Shown here in pieces: positions 41,366-49,248 of a DNA stretch of 64,000 nucleotides (within the stretch, counting starts at the first letter, position 1; each line of letters opens with the position of its first letter). Position numbers and translations under genes: made by a program. Where the stretch lies: NCBI RefSeq assembly GCF_900547205.1, contig NZ_URFY01000025.1, positions 1 through 64,000 of the forward strand, read 5' to 3'. The notes beneath the pieces are model-generated. The model was not told where the DNA came from. It was given only the letters and a program-made list of their open reading frames with translations, and ran no database searches. Source of the DNA: an uncultured Bacteroides sp. GTDB lineage: Bacteria; Bacteroidota; Bacteroidia; Bacteroidales; Bacteroidaceae.

Positions 41366-41664
41366 AAACGGAATATTCTAAGGCGTTTATTAAATCAGCT
41401 ATGAAGCTTTCCGGTAAGATAAAAGAATCTCTTCGTGCGGCTTTGTTGGAAGTGGAACAGGCAAAGAGTATTGAGGAAATTACCGACTGCAAAAAACTGA
41501 TTGACTACAAATACATCTACCGTATTCGGATAGGAAATTATCGGGCGTTTTTTATTTTTCATGTACAAATAAAGGATGATGTAGTATTGTTTCAGTATCT
41601 CATTCCAAGAGGTGAAGCTTATGCCAAAAAGGCGGAGAAGAACTTGCGGGAAAAAGATAAATAG
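41362..41664 (+). CDS. RelE/ParE family toxin
   Basis: 100 residues with the RelE-like pattern: KAFIKSAMKLSGKIKESLRAAL helices, DCKKLIDYKYIYRIRIGNYRAFF (the central Arg-rich strands) and a final strand FQYLIPRGEAYAK. RelE toxins cut mRNA at the ribosome, ParE toxins hit gyrase; the subfamily cannot be decided by eye. Second gene of the pair started at 41108, closed by the terminator at 41681. Confidence 0.8.
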   Translation: MKTEYSKAFIKSAMKLSGKIKESLRAALLEVEQAKSIEEITDCKKLIDYKYIYRIRIGNYRAFFIFHVQIKDDVVLFQYLIPRGEAYAKKAEKNLREKDK

Positions 41665-41680
41665 TTTTTCTTTCATTGTT

Positions 41681-41707
41681 GAAAAAGGGGCTTATCACCC
41701 CTTTTTC
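41681..41707. terminator. Bidirectional terminator
   Basis: GAAAAAGGGG (41681-41690) pairs with CCCCTTTTTC (41698-41707), giving U runs on both strands between the convergent RelE-type toxin and XRE genes. Confidence 0.88.
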
Positions 41708-41709
41708 TG

Positions 41710-42126
41710 TTATGCGTATTCGATGATAAGTTTCGGATCAATATTCAACTTTTCATAAAGTCGTTTAGCCATTCGCATGGAAACAGAACGTTTCCCTGTC
41801 ATTATCTGGCTAAAAGTAGACTCTTTTACATCAAGTAGCTTGGCTGCCTCACGCTGTTTTATGGAGCGTTTTTCAAGTTCGCTCTCAATGCTCCGAAGTA
41901 AAGGGGATTTGAAAGTTAGAGTTAGAGACTTGAAATGCAAACTTTCATAATCTGCGCACAGATTACCTAAACGCCCAATCTCACGTGTGTATTCATTAAC
42001 TACGTCTTGCGCATCTAAAGAACCGTTTGCAGTGGCTTCATCAATTAAAGTATCAACATAAGCAGATACTTCATTATACAACTCTTGGGTATCAATCAAA
42101 GTTATTTCCTTAAATCTATTCTTCAT
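41710..42126 (-). CDS. XRE family helix-turn-helix protein
   Basis: 138 residues from the start at 42126. That start is preferred over 42144 and 42183 because a -7 box (TATCTTTG, minus strand, 42154-42161) places the transcript start near 42147. The N-terminal half is helical without a known motif; the C-terminal half is a helix-turn-helix (KQREAAKLLDVKESTFSQIM, GKRSVSMRMAKRLYEKL). It could be an orphan antitoxin-like regulator for the adjacent divergent HigBA pair or part of lysogeny control. Confidence 0.72.
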   Translation of the reverse strand: MKNRFKEITLIDTQELYNEVSAYVDTLIDEATANGSLDAQDVVNEYTREIGRLGNLCADYESLHFKSLTLTFKSPLLRSIESELEKRSIKQREAAKLLDVKESTFSQIMTGKRSVSMRMAKRLYEKLNIDPKLIIEYA

Positions 42127-42153
42127 ATCTGTAATGTTGAACATTTGATTTTG

Positions 42154-42161
42154 CAAAGATA
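42154..42161 (-). promoter_or_regulatory. -7 box of the XRE gene
   Basis: TATCTTTG on the minus strand matches TAnnTTTG and supports the translation start at 42126. Confidence 0.5.
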
Positions 42162-42227
42162 ATGTGTTATTCAACAAATGCAAGATTTCAGGGTTATATT
42201 AAAAACCAAGAAATATATGTTCTTTGC

Positions 42228-42260
42228 AGTTCCATATTTGGGAACTTTGATGTATCTTTG
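42228..42260 (+). promoter_or_regulatory. higBA operator and -7 box
   Basis: AGTTCC-N7-GGAACT (42228-42246) is a perfect inverted repeat just upstream of the -7 box TATCTTTG (42253-42260), well placed for autorepression by HigA. It also shows that upstream in-frame ATGs of the toxin frame lie before the transcript start. Confidence 0.6.
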
Positions 42261-42279
42261 CATGAAAGAACAGAAAGTT

Positions 42280-42573
42280 ATGAAAATAATCGACGCTGAA
42301 AAGCTGGAAGATTTTATTAGAAAACATGCTGACGCCAGTAATGCCATTGAGAAGTGGGTTGAGAAAATAGAGGTTGCGCATTGGAAAAACCATAATGAGT
42401 TGAAAAATGATTTTCTTTCGGCTGATTATGTTGGCAATAACCGTTATGTGTTCAATATACGTGGCAATAATTATAGGATTGTTACTGTGGTAACTTTCTT
42501 CGCTGATAGAATGGTTATCCGATTTGTTGGTACTCACAGTGACTATGATAGGATTGATGCAAAGAATATTTAG
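42280..42573 (+). CDS. higB: HigB-type mRNA interferase toxin
   Basis: 97 residues, start at 42280 (MKIIDAEKLEDFIRKH). The HigB pattern is clear: helix with NAIEKWVEKIEVAHWKNHNE, LKNDFLSADYVGNNRYVFNI, then GNNYRIVTVVTF and the C-terminal FVGTHSDYDRIDA with the conserved His-Asp/Tyr cluster. It would degrade mRNA at ribosomes unless bound by HigA. Toxin gene first, as is normal for hig loci. Confidence 0.88.
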   Translation: MKIIDAEKLEDFIRKHADASNAIEKWVEKIEVAHWKNHNELKNDFLSADYVGNNRYVFNIRGNNYRIVTVVTFFADRMVIRFVGTHSDYDRIDAKNI

Positions 42574-42587
42574 AAAAGGAGGTGATT

Positions 42588-42971
42588 ATGAAGATTATTA
42601 GTGATTCTCAATACAGAGAATATAAAGAAGCGATGGAGGTTCTGATTTCTAAAGGAACTGAATTGGGTGATATGGAATTGCTTTCGGAATCTGATAAAAA
42701 AGAATTTATACGTCTAACTGACGCTATTTATGAATGGGAAACTGCATATCATCCACTTCCCGGCAAAGTTTCGACTTTGATAACTGACGCTATTAAGGAA
42801 AAGATGAAAGAGAAGAATCTTAATCAGAATGAAGTGGCAAAAAGATTGGGTGTATCTAAATCCCGTATAAGTGAACTTTTGTCAGGAAGGCGATCACTGA
42901 ATCTAAATCTTGTAAAAGGCTTACGGGATAACTTTGGAATACCTGCTGATTTTATCTTGGATAATATGTAG
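42588..42971 (+). CDS. higA: HigA-type antitoxin (XRE helix-turn-helix)
   Basis: 127 residues. The ATG at 42588 is preceded by a strong AAAGGAGG (42575-42582), unusual for this sequence, and this decides the start over the GTG at 42582. A helical N-terminal part leads to the helix-turn-helix LNQNEVAKRLGVSKSRISEL and SGRRSLNLNLVKGLRDNF near the C-terminus. Neutralises HigB and probably binds the inverted repeat at 42228-42246. Confidence 0.87.
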   Translation: MKIISDSQYREYKEAMEVLISKGTELGDMELLSESDKKEFIRLTDAIYEWETAYHPLPGKVSTLITDAIKEKMKEKNLNQNEVAKRLGVSKSRISELLSGRRSLNLNLVKGLRDNFGIPADFILDNM

Positions 42972-42984
42972 GATGGTTTATAAC

Positions 42985-43026
42985 AAACAGAGGGGTGTAT
43001 GTTATTGGTATGCAACCCTCTGTTTG
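42985..43026 (+). terminator. Terminator after higBA
   Basis: AAACAGAGGG (42985-42994) pairs with CCCTCTGTTT (43016-43025) with imperfect pairing extending inward; T-rich sequence follows. Confidence 0.75.
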
Positions 43027-43044
43027 TTTATTGACTATGGTTTT

Positions 43045-43377
43045 TTAGTTGCGTCTTTTTTGTTTGCGCCTAAACTCTGTGTATTCCAGATACATCTTCC
43101 GCTTGGCTTTCCGTGCTGCCGGAGATAATGCGCCTGTGCCGTTGGCATGAGGGGTGAAGTAGAATGATTCACGTGTAATGTCGGTGATGGTGGCTTTGGA
43201 ACTTATCAATCCTTGCTTCTTCAATTTACGGAAAGAGTAACGGGTCAGGATAATGAGACGGTCATTGGCATCGGGCAGTATGTAGTAACGTTGTCCGTCT
43301 TGCTCGTGAGCTTTGTTTGCCATATGGATGGCGTACTCTAATTTGGATAATGCGATGATGTAGTTGAAAATGTTCAT
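43045..43377 (-). CDS. Phage protein of unknown function in the packaging operon
   Basis: 110 residues. A helical N-terminus (NYIIALSKLEYAIHMANKAH), a strand region with YYILPDANDRLIILTRYSF, and a very basic C-terminus (ARKAKRKMYLEYTEFRRKQK) that may bind nucleic acid. I do not recognise a family. It starts 14 nt after the large terminase stop and is the last gene of the leftward packaging operon. Confidence 0.65.
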   Translation of the reverse strand: MNIFNYIIALSKLEYAIHMANKAHEQDGQRYYILPDANDRLIILTRYSFRKLKKQGLISSKATITDITRESFYFTPHANGTGALSPAARKAKRKMYLEYTEFRRKQKRRN

Positions 43378-43391
43378 AATTGATTTTGTTT

Positions 43392-45458
43392 TTAAATGGT
43401 CGCTGCGGTCATTGGTTTGCGCTTGCGAGCTTTGGGTTTAACTTCTATTATTTTGGGCAGGGGCATTTCTTCAAAACAGATGAATAGACCAATGGCTCGT
43501 GTCATCAGTTTGTCGTCATGCCTGCCGGGGATGGCTCCGTATGAGCCGTTCTGTTTCTTTTCGTAGGTGAGGTATTCGTCAATACAGCCACGGTCACGTT
43601 CGGTGTACCGGTTCTCACGTATAATCATTATCAGGTAGGATATTATCATGGGCTTGGTTTTGGTGTTGGTATGGAATCCCCATTTGCGCGGAATGCCTTC
43701 ACGGATTTCTTCATCGGATTGCTTGCGGGCATAGAGATTGTCATATACATCGGCTATCTGATTGAGAATAAATGAGGTTTGGTCGCCATCCACATCACGG
43801 TCTTTGTCTTTTGTTTCGAGGGTATTGGATTCGATAACAAGCAGAGAGTTGTTGTAGAAAGCGGCTATCTGAACGGCTTTCCATGCGAGCAGGTCGTGGT
43901 CGATGTGTCCGCACCATTCGGCAACGACGGAAGGTTTGCTTCCTTCCATCATCCAAAAACGGTCTATGACGCATATTACAGAGTAGTCGGCTTTCTTGGA
44001 ACGTCCACCGACATCGACAATAGTAAGGTAGCGGTCAGATACGTTGATATCAGTATCGGGAAGTTGCCATACTTTGAATATGCCTTGCTTGTCTTCGGTG
44101 AATCGAAGGTTGGCGAGGGCTTTCTTGCCAGTGAGGGCGTCTCCGTAAACATCTCCTATGTATTTGGGTGGCTTGCAACTCTTGGCTACTTTTTCGACTT
44201 TGTATTGGTCGAAGACTTTGGCACCGGAGTGTTTGAAGGCTTCTATATCATCAGACGGATATTCGGCTGCCATGTCTGCGTGGTCCTGAAACTCGCTGCG
44301 CTTGTGGAGATACCAGTTGATGGCTTCGAACGTAGCTCCTTTCTCCCATAACCACCAGTAGTATTTGCCGGGTTCCATGCGGGAGTTTTCGGAGAAGTTG
44401 TTTTCACGGTTCTCAAAGAGCCATGTGGCAAAGGCATTTTCGTCTTCGACGGCAAGGGCGTATTTCTCTATTTCGTACCATGATACGAACATAGCTTCTT
44501 TTTCGCTTTCACGGGCTTTGGCACTTTGGTATTCGTCGTGAAAGTAATTACCTGTCCCGTTGGGGGTGGATTCGTAGACTACTAGAGTGAGCGGGGCGTA
44601 GAGCGCACCGGAACATGCGGAACGCACAATCTGTTCGGGTGTTTTGTTATCTGTCTTTTTCCAAAAGGCAACTTCGGTGCAATGGACTAAAGCGGAGTCT
44701 CCACCACGTGCGGAATCCGGTTCGACGGCTGTGCCTATCTTTATCTTATTGTTTCGCTGCGGGACTATCTCGATGTTGGCGGCTCCTTCGAAGCCTACGA
44801 GCTTGGATTCTTTTTCGGAGTATTCTTCTCCTTCGTCATGCAGCAGCCATGCGGGGTATGCGTCCATAAGTTTGGAGAACATACCTTTTACTTCGTGGGA
44901 TGCGTCTTTGACGTGGGCTACAATAAGTGAGTTCCAGCCTGTCTTATGGCAAAGTTGTATCCACGCCATATAGATTTGCACGGCTGTGGACCCACCCCAC
45001 TGACGGGCTTTGAGAAGTATAAGGCGAATGGGCTTTCCAGCCAGGCGCATACGCTCAAAACTTTCGACTAACCTGCGCTGGGGACGGTTGAGGCGAAAGG
45101 GGATGTCATCGCCTCCGTCTTTGTTTTTGATGCGGGCATAGGATATTGCCCAAAAACAGAAATCGTATCTGTTGCGAATGCGGATGATTTGCCGGACTAC
45201 TTTCTGACGTTCTTCTTCATTATAATTTGTTTCCAGATAATCCTCTAGGAATGAGCGTATAGAACCATATTGATTTAACCTTTGAATTAGCTTGTTTTTC
45301 ATCATATCCAAAGGGACGTACTGGACGGGGAATACGAAATCTGAAATACGAAGCTCTGCCCGATCAAGTATGGAGCCTTGTCCGGTAAGTGGATTGAATG
45401 TTTTATTTATTTCTTCATTTCTCCGTCTGTTTTCAGCTATTAATTCCTGTACAGTCAT
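43392..45458 (-). CDS. terL: Terminase large subunit
   Basis: 688 residues. ATPase domain with a variant Walker A (LLKARQWGGST, about residue 150), Walker B-like LTLVVYESTP, and a nuclease domain starting with the Asp-rich LTIVDVGGRSKKADYSVI and continuing with LLVIESN and a late GRHDDKLMTRAIG (Asp pair). It powers DNA packaging into the prohead through the portal. Its start overlaps the end of the rhomboid-like gene by 26 nt. Confidence 0.92.
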   Translation of the reverse strand: MTVQELIAENRRRNEEINKTFNPLTGQGSILDRAELRISDFVFPVQYVPLDMMKNKLIQRLNQYGSIRSFLEDYLETNYNEEERQKVVRQIIRIRNRYDFCFWAISYARIKNKDGGDDIPFRLNRPQRRLVESFERMRLAGKPIRLILLKARQWGGSTAVQIYMAWIQLCHKTGWNSLIVAHVKDASHEVKGMFSKLMDAYPAWLLHDEGEEYSEKESKLVGFEGAANIEIVPQRNNKIKIGTAVEPDSARGGDSALVHCTEVAFWKKTDNKTPEQIVRSACSGALYAPLTLVVYESTPNGTGNYFHDEYQSAKARESEKEAMFVSWYEIEKYALAVEDENAFATWLFENRENNFSENSRMEPGKYYWWLWEKGATFEAINWYLHKRSEFQDHADMAAEYPSDDIEAFKHSGAKVFDQYKVEKVAKSCKPPKYIGDVYGDALTGKKALANLRFTEDKQGIFKVWQLPDTDINVSDRYLTIVDVGGRSKKADYSVICVIDRFWMMEGSKPSVVAEWCGHIDHDLLAWKAVQIAAFYNNSLLVIESNTLETKDKDRDVDGDQTSFILNQIADVYDNLYARKQSDEEIREGIPRKWGFHTNTKTKPMIISYLIMIIRENRYTERDRGCIDEYLTYEKKQNGSYGAIPGRHDDKLMTRAIGLFICFEEMPLPKIIEVKPKARKRKPMTAATI

Positions 45459-45942
45459 TTCGATAATTACAGTAGAGGGTGTAAAGAAGTGAAGCGAACA
45501 GTCCTAAAAGGAAGCAACTTAAATGCAACGTGGCATTTACTCCCTGCATGATAAAACCGGAACAGAGAGCTAAACATACGCAAAGATGGTAGGTGGCTTG
45601 ACGGGTGAGCACTGTATTGATGCCTATCATGGCAAATATGATGCCGGATGTGCCAACGGTGGGCAAACGGGGGGTGAAGATGCAAGATGCTAAAATGGAG
45701 ATAATGATGGCTATCCATATTGTGAAGGATTTGAATATGCGTTCGTTATAGACGAAATAGAACGAATAGGAGTTTATAAGCAGGTGAAGCCAGCTTGCAT
45801 GAAAAAAGACATAGGTGAAGTGGGTCCACCACGGGGATGTACCACCATATCCCACGACGGTGGGATTGACGCGAAAGCAATGTAACGCGAACAATACTAT
45901 CAAAACATAAAGCGCAATTTCTTTTTCCTTTCTTCCAACCAT
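45433..45942 (-). CDS. Rhomboid-like intramembrane protease, phage-encoded
   Basis: 169 residues, about six membrane helices. The three rhomboid landmarks are present: HxxxN in the second helix (His53-Asn57, HASWLHLLIN region), the nucleophile motif GTSG (Ser99), and the catalytic His140 in NATLHLSCFLLG. Rhomboids cleave transmembrane segments of other proteins. It overlaps both neighbours (43 nt with the upstream gene, 26 nt with terL), so it is translationally embedded in the packaging operon. Target unknown; cleavage of an envelope or phage membrane protein is possible. Confidence 0.72.
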   Translation of the reverse strand: MVGRKEKEIALYVLIVLFALHCFRVNPTVVGYGGTSPWWTHFTYVFFHASWLHLLINSYSFYFVYNERIFKSFTIWIAIIISILASCIFTPRLPTVGTSGIIFAMIGINTVLTRQATYHLCVCLALCSGFIMQGVNATLHLSCFLLGLFASLLYTLYCNYRNDCTGINS

Positions 45943-46334
45943 TTCTTCTTTATCTTATGTATGATAACTTTGGCACTCTGGGGGGTGATGTAAAAACAGG
46001 GCGCGGGTTGCTCGACAACGATAGAGGTAAGCTCGCCAAGCGACATATCGGGATTTTCTTGGCTCAACATGCACACTCTCCGATATATTTCGAGAAACAT
46101 ACGCTTTTTGTTCCCGTTCATCTCGGGAAGGGAATCGCCTTTGCGTAGTCGACTCATTATGATGTTTGCCCGTGTGTCGCTCACCCAGAATCTTTGCGAC
46201 GGAGAATTGACCGTCTGACGGAGAACATCGGGAAGGTGTATGTTGCGTTGAGCGGCAATTTGCTCCCGATATGCTCGCATCAGGTCTTTATCCCTTAAAT
46301 CCTTGTACTCAAAACTTCTGCCTTGTACTCCCAT
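45900..46334 (-). CDS. Small phage protein at the TerS position
   Basis: 144 residues from the ATG at 46334 (a start at 46358 lies upstream of the likely transcript start). Helical and basic: DLRDKDLMRAYREQIAAQ, PSQRFWVSDTRANIIMSRL, KRMFLEIYRRVCML and a lysine-rich C-terminus (KKWLEERKKKLRFMF). First gene of the packaging operon, upstream of terL, which suggests a DNA-recognising small terminase subunit or a regulator. No decisive motif. Confidence 0.6.
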   Translation of the reverse strand: MGVQGRSFEYKDLRDKDLMRAYREQIAAQRNIHLPDVLRQTVNSPSQRFWVSDTRANIIMSRLRKGDSLPEMNGNKKRMFLEIYRRVCMLSQENPDMSLGELTSIVVEQPAPCFYITPQSAKVIIHKIKKKWLEERKKKLRFMF

Positions 46335-46355
46335 GATTTTATTAAAGTTGTAGCA

Positions 46356-46416
46356 CAAAGTTACAAAAGGCGGTTAATGGATAGAATTATATAACGGAGT
46401 TACTGGCATACATTTG
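46356..46416. promoter_or_regulatory. Divergent promoter region for packaging and structural operons
   Basis: Minus-strand -7 box TAACTTTG (46356-46363) for the packaging operon and plus-strand -7 box TACATTTG (46409-46416) for the head operon flank the motif GTTAATGGATA (46373-46383), which also occurs in the divergent region at 19311. Confidence 0.6.
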
Positions 46417-46449
46417 TGGATAGATTTTTTAAACTTGAATTGCAAATGT

Positions 46450-47238
46450 ATGGAAGTGACTGAAAGACAAGACGGTAAGAGTAAAAGAGACTTGCTAAAG
46501 GAACGTTTGATGCAGAAATATCCTGATAAAAACTTCGATGATGAGGAGGATTTTTTCGGGAGTATTAACGACGATTACGCTGATTACGACCAAAAATTGG
46601 GAGGGTACAAGAAGAATGAGGAAAGTTTGGCAAACTTGTTTTCTTCGGACCCACGGAGTGCAGCTTTCCTGAATAGCTGGAAGCAGGGCGAAGACCCGGT
46701 GATGTCTCTTATCAGAACGTTCGGAGATGATTTTAAGTTGGTACTGGAAGACCCTGACAAACAGGAGGAACTTGCAAAGGCGCATGGAGAATATCTTGAA
46801 AGACTGACAAATGAAAAGAATCTGGAAGATGAGTACCAAAAGAATCTGGCGCAATCTTTGGAAGACTTGCAGAAACTACAGGAGGAAAAGGGATATCCAG
46901 ATGAACAGGTGGATAATGCCATGGAACTTATCACGGGAATTGCTTCGGACTTCATCGTAGGCAAGATTACTCCAGAAACTATGGAGCTGGCTTTTAAGGC
47001 TATTAATCATGACGAGGATGTGGAGACTGCAGCTCACGAGGCTTCGGTGAAGGAGAAGAACAACAAGATTAAGGAGGCGAAACTACGAACTGCGGACGGG
47101 GACCTGCCACCTACTTTGAACGGTAAAGGAGCAAATGCGGCTACACGGGAGATGCCCAGCTTTGGTGCGTTGGATAAGTATGCAGATGGCTCGAAGTCTA
47201 TTTGGGAACGGGGTGGAGAGAAACGTATAAAGAGATAA
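46450..47238 (+). CDS. Putative capsid scaffolding protein
   Basis: 262 residues from the ATG at 46450, chosen because the -7 box at 46409-46416 puts the transcript start after the earlier ATG at 46414. Very acidic N-terminus (DDEEDFFGS, DDYADYD), central coiled coil (LEDEYQKNLAQSLEDLQKLQ) and a basic C-terminus (GGEKRIKR). Acidic helical proteins with a basic tail directly upstream of the capsid gene are typical scaffolds. Function is inferred from position and composition. Confidence 0.65.
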   Translation: MEVTERQDGKSKRDLLKERLMQKYPDKNFDDEEDFFGSINDDYADYDQKLGGYKKNEESLANLFSSDPRSAAFLNSWKQGEDPVMSLIRTFGDDFKLVLEDPDKQEELAKAHGEYLERLTNEKNLEDEYQKNLAQSLEDLQKLQEEKGYPDEQVDNAMELITGIASDFIVGKITPETMELAFKAINHDEDVETAAHEASVKEKNNKIKEAKLRTADGDLPPTLNGKGANAATREMPSFGALDKYADGSKSIWERGGEKRIKR

Positions 47239-47270
47239 CTGTTTTTTTTAATTATTAAACTGAATTTGAA

Positions 47271-48680
47271 ATGAAAAAGAAAATTAATTGGAGTTTTTTA
47301 GGAAGTGTTTTGTTGATGCTGGTGGCATTTTTTGCGGGTGCTCCGGGTGGTGTGTTAATGGCAGAGGCGGCTCCGCTGCCGGATGCGGGTAAAACGTCAA
47401 GCGGTACGGGAACGGAAGGTATTGCTACTGAAACTGCAGGGCGTGAGAATGCGGACCCGGAGTTTTACTCGAAGGATATTGACCAAAGAATTACGAAGAT
47501 TCGACCGATGTCTACTCCGGTAGACCAGATTTCGAGATATGCGAAAGCACAAAAGAGTGATTCTTTTGAGGTGAAGTATTACAGTGTGGGTACACGCCCG
47601 ATTAAAACGACTTTAACTACGGCTTTGGCTGCACAGACTAATGGCGCGTCTGTAGAGTTGATTGTGGACGACCAGCAAATGTTTACGACGGACGACACGA
47701 TGCGTGTGGTTGGCGTAAAGGGATATAAGGAAGATGGTGCAACGCTGGACGACAAGGACTTGATGTTGTGTGTGTGCGGACGTAAGGAGGATAGCCAGAA
47801 TCCCATCGTTTATGCGGTGAACGGTAAGAAGGCTACGGACGGGCAGACTATTCTTGTTCCGGCTATTCCTGCAGGCACCGTGCTGGTGAGAATGGGTAAA
47901 GCGTGCAGCGAACTGGATGTGCAGACGGGCAAATTCAATAATATCCCAACACCGGAGATTCAATATTGCCAGAATTTTATGATTCAGGTGGAACAATCGA
48001 CTTTTGACAAGATTGCAGCTAAGGAAGTGGATTGGGGTTTCAGTGATCATGAGGAAGACGGTATTTATGATATGCGTCTGGGGCAGGAAAATACTTTCTT
48101 GTTCGGGGTGAAACGTGCTATCAAACACGTGACGAAGAACAACGCTACTACGTGGTTTACGGGTGGTATCTGGTGGATGGCAGGCAAAGACATCGAAGTG
48201 GGCGAATGGGATAATGACAAGGGATGTGCCGTTATCACTGACGATAACCTTGTGGATATTACCAAAGACTTGTTTGTGGGTACGGGCATCGGCAACAAGA
48301 GAAAGGTGTTGCTGGCTGGCTCGGATATGCTTTCGGCTTTCTCTAAGATTAAATCTGAAAAGTTCCGGTTGAAGGATACGGTGGAGGTTTGGAACCTACG
48401 CTTTAAATCGTTTGATACGGATTTCGGTGAGGTGCTTGTGTTGCATCATGAACTGTTTGACCTTAACGGTATGAGTGACTGCGGGCTGGCTCTGGACCCT
48501 GACTTCCTGACGAAGAAAACACACGTGTCTTGGGCTAGGAATATTTTGGACTTGAAGAAAGCGGGTATCCGTAATACGGATGCGGTGGTGATTCAGGAGG
48601 TATCTTGCTTGTATCTGCGTTACCTGAAAGCACATGCACGTATGAAACTTGCACAGAATCCGGTTAAAAACGTCGGATAA
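47271..48680 (+). CDS. Major capsid protein, with signal-peptide-like N-terminus
   Basis: 469 residues. Position after a scaffold-like gene, length, and a mixed alpha/beta body with TWFTGGIWWMAG and LLAGSDMLSAF segments fit a phage major capsid protein of the HK97 fold. The first 35 residues look like an export signal: MKKK, a hydrophobic core (LLMLVAFFAGAPGG) and AEA-AP. An internal ATG at 47358 would remove most of it. This region may be a scaffolding or delta-like segment removed in maturation. The HK97 fold assignment is from context. Confidence 0.78.
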   Translation: MKKKINWSFLGSVLLMLVAFFAGAPGGVLMAEAAPLPDAGKTSSGTGTEGIATETAGRENADPEFYSKDIDQRITKIRPMSTPVDQISRYAKAQKSDSFEVKYYSVGTRPIKTTLTTALAAQTNGASVELIVDDQQMFTTDDTMRVVGVKGYKEDGATLDDKDLMLCVCGRKEDSQNPIVYAVNGKKATDGQTILVPAIPAGTVLVRMGKACSELDVQTGKFNNIPTPEIQYCQNFMIQVEQSTFDKIAAKEVDWGFSDHEEDGIYDMRLGQENTFLFGVKRAIKHVTKNNATTWFTGGIWWMAGKDIEVGEWDNDKGCAVITDDNLVDITKDLFVGTGIGNKRKVLLAGSDMLSAFSKIKSEKFRLKDTVEVWNLRFKSFDTDFGEVLVLHHELFDLNGMSDCGLALDPDFLTKKTHVSWARNILDLKKAGIRNTDAVVIQEVSCLYLRYLKAHARMKLAQNPVKNVG

Positions 48681-48696
48681 TCATTAGGTATAACCG

Positions 48697-48726
48697 GTTC
48701 CCCCCTTTTCTGCTGAAAGGGGGAAC
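48697..48726 (+). terminator. Hairpin after the capsid gene (attenuator-like)
   Basis: GTTCCCCC and the inverse GGGGGAAC (48697-48704, 48719-48726), with further A-T pairs inside, form an about 11-bp stem 16 nt after the capsid stop. No strong U run, so probably a partial terminator or RNA-stability hairpin below the most expressed gene. Confidence 0.55.
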
Positions 48727-48744
48727 TTAAAATTATTTAGAACG

Positions 48745-49248
48745 ATGCACAAGAAATATATTTCACATTCCCAAATAGCGATTAATGTAAAGGTGGGAAA
48801 GTATAACAGACACATCACATTTGATTCGCAATCGGGTGGCGGGTCTGTATTCAGCACGGAAGATGAGGGTGTTCAGAAAGCTATGGAGGGACACTACAGG
48901 TTTGGTGAGTTGTTTTGTCTGTCTTCTGAATCGCAGGAAGCGGCTAGTAAGAAAGTGGTGCGTAAGGTTGCTGGGAAAGGTAAGGATGCGGCAGTGGCGG
49001 AAGGTGTTGCCGATAAAGAGGAGAAGGCAACGGGCGACACGGCTGGTATTGTTGCCGGTGACAGCGAGGTTGACAGTGTGGCAGGAAGTGATGCGGATAA
49101 CGGCTTGAAAAAGGTGGAAATGGCTTCTATCGAGGATGCGGTGGAGTATCTTGCTGATAAAGGCGTGTCTCGCACGAAATTGAAAAGTATCAAATCTATC
49201 AAGGCTTCCGCTCTGACTTTGGGTATTGAATTTACCGGATTGGAATAA
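48745..49248 (+). CDS. Head-associated phage protein with HeH-like C-terminus
   Basis: 167 residues. N-terminal beta-type segment (AINVKVGKYNRHITFDSQSG), an Ala/Gly/Asp/Val-rich low-complexity middle (about 70-115), and a C-terminal helix-extended-helix-like segment (ASIEDAVEYLADKGVSRTKL, then SALTLGIEF). Its stop overlaps the next start (TAATG). It may be a capsid decoration or head completion protein; unproven. Confidence 0.6.
   Translation: MHKKYISHSQIAINVKVGKYNRHITFDSQSGGGSVFSTEDEGVQKAMEGHYRFGELFCLSSESQEAASKKVVRKVAGKGKDAAVAEGVADKEEKATGDTAGIVAGDSEVDSVAGSDADNGLKKVEMASIEDAVEYLADKGVSRTKLKSIKSIKASALTLGIEFTGLE

Noticed and set aside
41710..42126. Calling the XRE gene the phage CI-type repressor
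   Set aside because: No peptidase domain and no typical lysogeny switch layout; only general XRE assignment is supported.
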